Shown in pieces: positions 42,659-48,490 of a stretch of DNA of 48,490 nucleotides (positions are counted from its first letter, which is position 1; each line of letters starts with the position of its first letter). The position numbers and the translations under genes are program-made. The DNA lies in assembly GCA_046047495.1 (NCBI GenBank), contig JBJOHV010000019.1, forward strand, positions 1-48,490. Direction: 5' to 3'. Below the pieces are notes generated by a model. The model was not told where the DNA came from. It worked only from the letters and a program-made list of their open reading frames with translations, and searched no databases. The DNA is from NORP240 sp046047495 (GTDB lineage: Bacteria; Pseudomonadota; Gammaproteobacteria; Pseudomonadales; Pseudohongiellaceae).

Positions 42659-44392
42659 ATGGAATTTCTGCGCCGCTACCTGCCGATTCTGGACTGGGGC
42701 CGCCGTTACGACAGCGCCAAACTGACCGATGATGCCATGGCGGCGGTCATCGTCACCATCATGCTGATTCCCCAGTCCCTGGCCTATGCCCTGCTGGCCG
42801 GCCTGCCGGCCGAGACCGGACTCTATGCCAGCATCTTTGCACTATTGTTCTATGGCCTGTTCGGCACCAGCACTTCGCTGTCCGTCGGCCCCGTGGCGGT
42901 CATCTCCCTGATGACCGCTGCCGCGCTTGAACGGGTCACGGCAGCCGGTTCGGCGGATTATCTGACGGCGGCCCTGACCCTGGCCCTCTTGTCGGGAGGC
43001 TTTCTGGTGCTGCTGGGGGTTTTGCGCCTCGGCTTTGCGGCCAATTTTCTTTCCCATCCGGTGATCGCCGCCTTCATCACCGCCTCGGGGATCATCATCG
43101 CGGCCGGGCAGGTGCAGCATCTTCTGGGGATTTCGGCCGGGGGGCACAGCCTGCTGGAAATCCTCGGTTCCCTGCTGGGAAACCTCTCCGCCACCAACCT
43201 GCCCACCCTGGGCATCGGTGGCTTGGCCCTGGTGATGATCTGGTGGATGCGTTCCGCACTGCAGCCCCTGCTGGTGCGGTTCGGCATGGCACCACGGGTT
43301 GCGGGCATCCTGGTGAAGACCGGTCCGGTGGTGGCGGTCATCATCACGGCGGTGCTGACCTGGTCCCTGGGTCTGGATAAGCAGGGTGTGGCCCTGGTGG
43401 GAGACATCCCCCGCGGCCTGCCCGGTCTCACCCTGCCGAATGTTTCGCCACAGCTGATTTCGGAACTGATGGGCTCCGCCATGTTGATCGCCATCATCGG
43501 TTTTGTGGAATCCATCTCCGTGGGTCAGACCCTGGGCGCCCGGCGCCGCCAGCAGGTGGATCCCGACCAGGAATTGATCGGCCTTGGTATGTCCAACGTG
43601 GCAGTGGCATTCACCGGCGGATTTCCCGTCACCGGCGGCTTCTCCCGTTCCATCGTCAACTACGATGCCGGCTCCGCCACACCGGCGGCGGGAATTTACA
43701 CCGCCGTGTTGATCGGTGTGGTCACCCTGTTGTTCACACCACTCATTTACTGGCTGCCCAAGGCCACCCTGGCTGCCACCATCATTGTGGCGGTGACCTC
43801 CCTCATCGATTTCTCCCTGTTCACCAAGGCCTGGAAAGTGTCCCGTGCGGATTTCGCCGCCATGCTGATCACCATTCTGCTGACCCTGGTGGTCGGCGTG
43901 GAAACCGGTATCGCCGCCGGCGTGCTGGCCTCCATCGCCATCACCCTGTACAACACCTCCCGGCCCCATGTGGCGGTGGTGGGGCGGGTGCCGGGTACCG
44001 AACACTACCGCAACGTGCAGCGCCACAAGGTGCAGACCTTCGATAACCTGCTGTCCATCCGCATCGATGAAAGCCTGTACTTTGCCAACACCCGTTACAT
44101 GGAAGACATGATCTACGGTCTGGTGGCGAAGAATCCCAGGGTGGAACACGTCATCCTGATGTGTACGGCGGTCAACAAGCTGGACATGAGCGCCATGGAG
44201 ACCCTGCTGAAGATCAATGAAAACCTGCAGGAGCTCAACATCAAGCTGCACTTGTCGGAAGTGAAGGGGCCGGTAATGGACAGATTGCGGCGCACGGATT
44301 TTTTCACCCGCCTCACGGGCAATTGCTATCTCACCCACAATCAGGCGGTGGAAGACCTCAAGATGGAGCAGCTGCCCCTGTCCGGTCTGTAG
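42659..44392 (+). CDS. SulP family anion transporter with STAS domain
   Basis: A 577-residue inner-membrane transporter of the SLC26/SulP family. The first conserved block IVTIMLIPQSLAYALLAGLPAETGLYAS, SVGPVAVISLMTAA, and FPVTGGFSRSIVNYDAG are clear, with about 12 membrane segments to residue 435. Residues 445-560 form a cytoplasmic STAS domain (VILMCTAVNKLDMSAMETL). Likely cargo is sulfate, bicarbonate or a carboxylate; sequence does not decide. A GGGAG site precedes ATG 42659. Last gene of the plus-strand run that starts at ssb. Confidence 0.93.
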   Translation: MEFLRRYLPILDWGRRYDSAKLTDDAMAAVIVTIMLIPQSLAYALLAGLPAETGLYASIFALLFYGLFGTSTSLSVGPVAVISLMTAAALERVTAAGSADYLTAALTLALLSGGFLVLLGVLRLGFAANFLSHPVIAAFITASGIIIAAGQVQHLLGISAGGHSLLEILGSLLGNLSATNLPTLGIGGLALVMIWWMRSALQPLLVRFGMAPRVAGILVKTGPVVAVIITAVLTWSLGLDKQGVALVGDIPRGLPGLTLPNVSPQLISELMGSAMLIAIIGFVESISVGQTLGARRRQQVDPDQELIGLGMSNVAVAFTGGFPVTGGFSRSIVNYDAGSATPAAGIYTAVLIGVVTLLFTPLIYWLPKATLAATIIVAVTSLIDFSLFTKAWKVSRADFAAMLITILLTLVVGVETGIAAGVLASIAITLYNTSRPHVAVVGRVPGTEHYRNVQRHKVQTFDNLLSIRIDESLYFANTRYMEDMIYGLVAKNPRVEHVILMCTAVNKLDMSAMETLLKINENLQELNIKLHLSEVKGPVMDRLRRTDFFTRLTGNCYLTHNQAVEDLKMEQLPLSGL

Positions 44393-44395
44393 CCG

Positions 44396-45064
44396 CTATC
44401 TGGCCGGATCGACCCGCTGGTCGCTTGACGAGTTGACCCGGTACCAGCCGGCGATGCTGTAACGCTCGCGCCGGGTCGGCTGCACCTCATGGGGAAAGGC
44501 TTCGCTCAGAAACACCGCCAAGCTGCCAAAGGCCGGCTGAAAGCGGCCCAGCTCCGCCGTGCCCGGTCCGCCATCCTCGGAATCGTACAACACCAGCGCT
44601 CCGCCATCTTCGGTGGTCCAGTCCGGATTCAGATACAGCACGGTGCTGAGCACCCGGTTGGCATCGCCGCGGAAGGCATCCACATGCTTGCGATAAAACG
44701 CCCCGACGGGATAGCGGGCAAAATGGCTTTCGAAACTGAACAATCCCAGAAACAGGTGGCGGTTGAGGTGCAGGCGCAGATCGTCCATCCAGCGCAGCCA
44801 ACACTGCTGGGCGGGTGTCTCACCCTCGATCCAGCGGATCTGATCGCGGCGCACGAAACGGTTGATCTGATGGTCATCCTGGCGCCCCACTCCCGCCGGC
44901 CGGAAATCCCGGCTGCTGTCCTGCACGGCTTCCAGAAACAGCGCCTGGCAAAGGTCCTGGGGCAGGGCGTCGGGAATGAAGCACCAGCCCCGCTGCAGCA
45001 CAGCCTGGGTGATGAGGTCAAAAACGGCCGTCGTGTCGACAGGCAGGCTGGATTGGGTCTGCAT
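44396..45064 (-). CDS. 2-oxoglutarate/Fe(II)-dependent oxygenase
   Basis: A 222-residue soluble protein of the prolyl-4-hydroxylase-like oxygenase family. The iron triad is H127-x-D129 (YRKHVDAF) and H192 (FPHEVQP); Arg198 to Arg201 (RRERYSIAGWYR) would bind 2-oxoglutarate. Block VLSTVLYLNPDWTTEDGGALVLY is typical. Substrate unknown; a protein residue is common for this group. Start at ATG 45064, with GAGGAG about 11 nt upstream. The longer in-frame reading runs into the antiporter gene and is not used. An imperfect 14-bp dyad (45090-45103) lies just upstream. Confidence 0.87.
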   Translation of the reverse strand: MQTQSSLPVDTTAVFDLITQAVLQRGWCFIPDALPQDLCQALFLEAVQDSSRDFRPAGVGRQDDHQINRFVRRDQIRWIEGETPAQQCWLRWMDDLRLHLNRHLFLGLFSFESHFARYPVGAFYRKHVDAFRGDANRVLSTVLYLNPDWTTEDGGALVLYDSEDGGPGTAELGRFQPAFGSLAVFLSEAFPHEVQPTRRERYSIAGWYRVNSSSDQRVDPAR

Positions 45065-45132
45065 TGCGGAGTCACTCCTCACAGGCTGCGCATGTATACG
45101 TGCAAAGCTGCCGTGGGTAAAGCCAGGGACCT

Positions 45133-46083
45133 TCAGTTGGTGTAGAAAATGTAGACCATGTAGGCGCAGTAACCGCCCAGCAGGAAGCCGCCGGCCAGTC
45201 GAGTGATACGCAGGGTACGGAATGCCATGGGTATGAGGATCACGGCGAAGGCCAGCATCACGGCAAAATCCACCCAGTCGAAATCCTGACCGTAGATGGA
45301 CTGGAGGAGCGCGGTGATACCCAGTATGCCCAGGATATTGAACAGGTTGGATCCCACCACATTGCCCACCGCCAGGCCGGATTCCTTCTTCCAGGCTGCC
45401 ACCAGGGACGTGGCCAGTTCCGGCAGGGAGGTGCCCACCGCCACGATGGACAGGCCGATCACCGCCTCGCTGATACCCAGGATGCGTGCCAGGGTGACCG
45501 CGCTCTCCACGAACACCGTGCTGCCGTAGACCAGCATCACCAGGCCCACCGCCGTCATGGCGATATAGAAAATTGTGGGTTTGGTGGGGGTGCTCAGGAT
45601 CGGGTTGCAGGTGAGCAGGGCCTCGGCGGATTCCTCTGTGGCGGCGCTGCGGTAGCTGTACAGAAGGAAGCCGATCAATCCGGCCACCAGCAACAGGCCG
45701 TCGAAAGAGCCCAGCACACCATCCAGCAACAGCAACCACATGAAAATGGATACCCCGATCAACAGCGGAATCTGGCGCACGATCAATTCCCGATCGATGT
45801 CGATGGGGTTGATGATGGCGATGATGCCCAGGATGAGTCCGATGTTGGCGATGTTGGAACCGATGACATTGCCGAGGGCGATGGAGCTGCGACCGGTGAG
45901 GGCGGATTCCACGCTCACCGCCAGTTCCGGCGCGCTGGTGCCGAAGGCCACCACGGTCAGGCCGATCACCAGTGGTGCGATACCGAGTTTCAAGGCGATG
46001 GTGGAGCTGCCCCGGACCATCATTTCCGCACCAATGCCGAGAATGACGAAACCGACGACCAGCAACCCTAGAGCTAACAACAT
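45133..46083 (-). CDS. Calcium/sodium antiporter (CaCA family, YrbG-like)
   Basis: A 316-residue membrane protein with about ten helices and the two inverted alpha repeats of the family: VVAFGTSAPELAVSVESALTGRSSIALGNVIGSNIANIG in the first half and IVAVGTSLPELATSLVAAWKKESGLAVGNVVGSNLFNILG in the second (given as outlines; key residues GTSxPEL and GNVxGSN). It exchanges Ca2+ for Na+ or H+ across the inner membrane. The start is ATG 46083, with only a weak ribosome site. It lies between the TRAP permease and the oxygenase gene on the same strand with moderate gaps. Confidence 0.93.
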   Translation of the reverse strand: MLLALGLLVVGFVILGIGAEMMVRGSSTIALKLGIAPLVIGLTVVAFGTSAPELAVSVESALTGRSSIALGNVIGSNIANIGLILGIIAIINPIDIDRELIVRQIPLLIGVSIFMWLLLLDGVLGSFDGLLLVAGLIGFLLYSYRSAATEESAEALLTCNPILSTPTKPTIFYIAMTAVGLVMLVYGSTVFVESAVTLARILGISEAVIGLSIVAVGTSLPELATSLVAAWKKESGLAVGNVVGSNLFNILGILGITALLQSIYGQDFDWVDFAVMLAFAVILIPMAFRTLRITRLAGGFLLGGYCAYMVYIFYTN

Positions 46084-46141
46084 GTAACGGGTGACTCGGT
46101 AAGTTGGATCAAGGCAAGTGGTCGGCTTGTTGTCAGGGGAC

Positions 46142-48157
46142 TCACAGTCCCGGGGTTGCCGCTACGGGTTTGACTCTTCGTTGCCAGATGATTACGCCGA
46201 CCAGAATGGCGGCCCCTATGCAGTGCAGCAAAATACCAAAAGGCATCCACATTAGCAAAGCCGCGCTGATCAGTAACAAAGCTGCCGTCAACACCGTGAG
46301 GCGGGTTTCCAGGTGCCAATGCAGCACCCCGGCCAGGGCATACAGACCCAGGCAGGCCCAGCCAAACACCTCGAGGCGTTCGGGCCAGGTGCCTGATATC
46401 AATGGCGAATAGGCGAACAACAGGGGCACAAGATAGAGCCCCTTGGAGACTTTCCAACTGGTCATCCCGGTCGCCATGGGGCGGGTGCCGGCGATGCCTG
46501 CCGCGGCGAAGGCGGCCAGGCACACCGGGGGCGTGACATTGCTGTCCTGGGACAGCCAGAAAATGATCAGATGGGCACTCAGCAACATGCCGGTGAGCAG
46601 CTGGGGATCCAGCATTTCGTCCCGGATCAGGCGCTTCATTTCCACCGGCATCTCCCGCAGGGCCACGACCGGATCACCGCCGAACAGGCTGATGGTTGCC
46701 TGCACATTGCCGGGCAGGTCACTCGCCTGCAGGGCCTCCAGCAGCTGGGCCTGACTGATGAGGTCGAAGATGAGGGGGGCCGACAGGGTGGCCAGCACGA
46801 TATAGGAGGCGGTCACCGGCAGGCCCATGCCCAGCACCAGGGAGGCCAGCGCCACCAGCACCAGGGTCAGGAACAGACTGCCCTGGGCCCATTCCACGAT
46901 CATCAGGGAAAAGGCGTTGCCCACCCCGGTGGTGGTCACCACATTGATCACCAGTCCCACCGCCACCAGCAGCAGGGCGGTGGAAATCATGGACCTGACG
47001 CCTTCCAGGGTGGCGTGGTAGACATCGTTCCAGTACATGGGTTTCTTCGACAACCAGGACGAGGCGATGACCGCCAGGGTGGCATAGGCTGCCGCCGTGG
47101 TAGGGGTGCGCCCCATCATAAGAACGATCACCAGCACTGCCAGGGGAATGATGAAATGCCAGCCCTGGCGCAGCACATTGCCCACCGTGTCCACCGTCTC
47201 GATGGCATCGGCGGTGAGCCCCAGGCGCTTGGCCTCGATGCGCACGAAATAGGACACCGTGAGGAAAAACAGAATGGCCGGCAGCACGGAGACCGCGACG
47301 ATGGTGAGATAGCTGATCTGGGTGTAGCTGGCCATCACGAAGGCGCCGGCACCCATCACCGGTGGCATGAGGGCGCCGCCGGTGGAACCGGCTGCCACCA
47401 CACCGGCGGAAAACTGGCCCGAGAACCCCGAGCGTTTCATCATGGGGATGGTGATGACGCCGATGGACACCGTATTGGCCACGGCGGAACCGGACACCGA
47501 GCCCATCAGTCCGGAACCCATGACTGCCACCATGCCGGCGCCGCCGGTAAAGCGGCCCGCCAGGCAACGGGCCAGCTTGACGATGAACTCCCCGGCACCG
47601 GAATGCAGCAGAAAGGATCCGAAAATGATGAACATGAACACGAAGGTGGCGGAGATGTTGGCGGTGAGGCCGAACATGCCTTCTTCGCTGAAGAAACTGC
47701 GGTACAACACGGTTTCCAGACTCAGGCCGGGAAAGGCGAACACCCCATCGATGTAGCGACCCAGGAACAGGATGTAGGACAGGCTGATCAGCACCAGGGT
47801 GGGCATGAGCCAGCCGGTGGTGCGGCGGGTGAACTCGATGGCCAGCAGAATGGCCAGCACCGAGAACACATAATCACTGGCGATGTATTCCGCCTCCCGC
47901 TCATAGAGGGCGGTTTCGAACAGCATGAGGTAGGCGGCCACTGCCACCGCCAGCAATGCCAGGGCAACGTTGGTCCAGTAGCGCAGGGGCTGCTTGCGCA
48001 CCGATTCATCCTCGTTGGCCAGCAGGGCGCAGATGGCCCCGAAGCCGCCGAAATGGATGGCGGACAGCCACAGCTCGGAAATGCTGGCAAACACATTGCA
48101 ATAGATATGGAACAGGGCGAACGCAAAGGCGCCGAAACGCAGGGCGGGTGATTTCAT
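46142..48157 (-). CDS. Fused TRAP transporter permease (DctQ-DctM)
   Basis: A 671-residue inner-membrane protein joining the small four-helix and large twelve-helix TRAP permease parts, the usual form in TAXI-TRAP systems. Typical large-subunit blocks: SGSAVANTVSIGVITIPMMKRSGFSGQFSAGVVAAGSTGGALMPPVMGAGAFVMA (in outline), LVLGMGLPVTASYIVLA, and SNVTPPVCLAAFAAAGIAG. Uptake is driven by an ion gradient, and the substrate is delivered by the binding protein encoded just upstream (18-nt gap). The substrate is unknown. Confidence 0.94.
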   Translation of the reverse strand: MKSPALRFGAFAFALFHIYCNVFASISELWLSAIHFGGFGAICALLANEDESVRKQPLRYWTNVALALLAVAVAAYLMLFETALYEREAEYIASDYVFSVLAILLAIEFTRRTTGWLMPTLVLISLSYILFLGRYIDGVFAFPGLSLETVLYRSFFSEEGMFGLTANISATFVFMFIIFGSFLLHSGAGEFIVKLARCLAGRFTGGAGMVAVMGSGLMGSVSGSAVANTVSIGVITIPMMKRSGFSGQFSAGVVAAGSTGGALMPPVMGAGAFVMASYTQISYLTIVAVSVLPAILFFLTVSYFVRIEAKRLGLTADAIETVDTVGNVLRQGWHFIIPLAVLVIVLMMGRTPTTAAAYATLAVIASSWLSKKPMYWNDVYHATLEGVRSMISTALLLVAVGLVINVVTTTGVGNAFSLMIVEWAQGSLFLTLVLVALASLVLGMGLPVTASYIVLATLSAPLIFDLISQAQLLEALQASDLPGNVQATISLFGGDPVVALREMPVEMKRLIRDEMLDPQLLTGMLLSAHLIIFWLSQDSNVTPPVCLAAFAAAGIAGTRPMATGMTSWKVSKGLYLVPLLFAYSPLISGTWPERLEVFGWACLGLYALAGVLHWHLETRLTVLTAALLLISAALLMWMPFGILLHCIGAAILVGVIIWQRRVKPVAATPGL

Positions 48158-48175
48158 GGAATCAACTTCTCGGTG

Positions 48176-48490
48176 TCATGGTGTGGCACTGTATTCCGGG
48201 GGCAACAGTCGCTCGGGTATGGTCAGCCCCACTTCACGGTAATAGCGAAGGGCACCCAGATGCAGGGGGGCGCCGAGGCCGTTGATGGCGATATCCAGGC
48301 GCATGTCGTTGGTGGCGCCATGGATGTCCTGCAGGGTGGACAGGTTTTCCCATATGACCTTTGTGATCTGGTAGACGTGCTCCTCGGGGATGTCGACCCG
48401 GGTCACCAGCACATTGGGTGAACCCACGGTGCGGATCAGCTGTTCCTGGTTGGGGTAGGTGCCCGGCGGGAATTCATACCAGTCCCACAG
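48176..48490 (-). CDS. TAXI-family TRAP solute-binding protein, C-terminal part
   Basis: Only the last 104 residues are in the window; the frame stays open to the right edge. The end of a TAXI-type periplasmic binding protein is seen: WYEFPPGTYPNQEQLIRTVG, NVLVTRVDIPEEHVYQITKVIWENL in outline, and LGAPLHLGALRYYREVGL. It captures the substrate for the fused TRAP permease that follows 18 nt later. The signal peptide and ligand pocket lie outside the window. Confidence 0.9.
   Translation of the reverse strand: MWDWYEFPPGTYPNQEQLIRTVGSPNVLVTRVDIPEEHVYQITKVIWENLSTLQDIHGATNDMRLDIAINGLGAPLHLGALRYYREVGLTIPERLLPPEYSATP

Noticed and set aside
42842..44338. 498-codon minus-strand frame opposite the SulP gene
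   Set aside because: Same antisense artefact; no signal, motifs or ribosome site.
45065..45739. N-terminal extension of the 2OG oxygenase to 447 residues
   Set aside because: The extension is antisense-like Gly/Arg/His-rich sequence overlapping the antiporter gene in another frame; ATG 45064 gives a complete oxygenase.
46571..48151. 526-codon open frame on the plus strand opposite the TRAP permease gene
   Set aside because: Its translation is a run of Gln, His and Gly without any domain, as expected opposite a membrane protein gene in GC-rich DNA.

Overview
This window reads as chromosome of a GC-rich, aerobic or facultatively aerobic gammaproteobacterium. The evidence is the divergent uvrA/ssb pair, DUF2333 and DUF599 proteins, GlpD/GlpK of gammaproteobacterial type, ModF, PpnN, several Tat- or Sec-exported redox enzymes and a TAXI-TRAP transporter. 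An environmental or marine oligotrophic lineage fits the gene content, but I cannot fix the genus from sequence alone. I see no tRNA, rRNA, CRISPR array, integrase or insertion-sequence transposase.

Layout. 1-920: a type IV prepilin-like gene, a 27-bp inverted-repeat element and a terminator. 917-4346 (minus): glpK, a histidine phosphatase, a DUF1499 membrane protein and a divergent LspA form a likely operon. glpD is divergent from glpK (4530-6053). 6073-10265: exported proteins of poorly known function (alpha/beta hydrolase, 337-aa secreted protein, methyltransferase-like protein) plus an SRPBCC protein and a DUF2214 membrane protein. 10384-14352 (plus): malonyl-CoA synthetase (MatB-like), a serine beta-lactamase-like hydrolase and an FMN-dependent alpha-hydroxy-acid dehydrogenase. 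14514-15008: a 70-aa double-glycine peptide precursor with a colicin V-like leader, followed 15 nt later by an 88-aa two-helix membrane protein, a candidate microcin/immunity pair. 15159-16947 (minus): a SoxC-like sulfite dehydrogenase and its c-type cytochrome. 17074-22993: SDR, secreted esterase, DUF599, ModF, a small lipoprotein and the DmeF cation exporter. 23069-27412: a PTP-like protein, a large exported redoxin-like/cytochrome c/copper monooxygenase protein, and an M28-like peptidase with altered metal-site residues. 27482-30151: ferrochelatase, PpnN and a 37-aa membrane protein behind a near-consensus FNR/ANR box. 30265-34285 (minus): a three-subunit periplasmic molybdenum hydroxylase of the PaoABC type. 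34548-38116: uvrA and ssb. 38123-44392 (plus): RmlD-like protein, moeA, a lipoprotein, DUF2333, a GFA-family protein and a SulP transporter. 44396-48490 (minus): a 2OG-Fe(II) oxygenase, a Ca2+/Na+ antiporter, a fused TRAP permease and the truncated end of its TAXI binding protein.

How the genes work together. GlpK and GlpD make and oxidise glycerol-3-phosphate. MoeA can supply molybdenum cofactor to the two exported molybdoenzymes seen here (SoxC-like, and the FeS/FAD/Mo hydroxylase), while ModF is a molybdate-linked ATPase without its transporter nearby. The permease and binding protein at the right edge form one TAXI-TRAP uptake system. The feature I judge most likely to be new is the orphan double-glycine peptide with its adjacent candidate immunity protein; next come the FNR-box-linked 37-aa membrane protein and the cytochrome/copper monooxygenase fusion with its palindromic upstream site.
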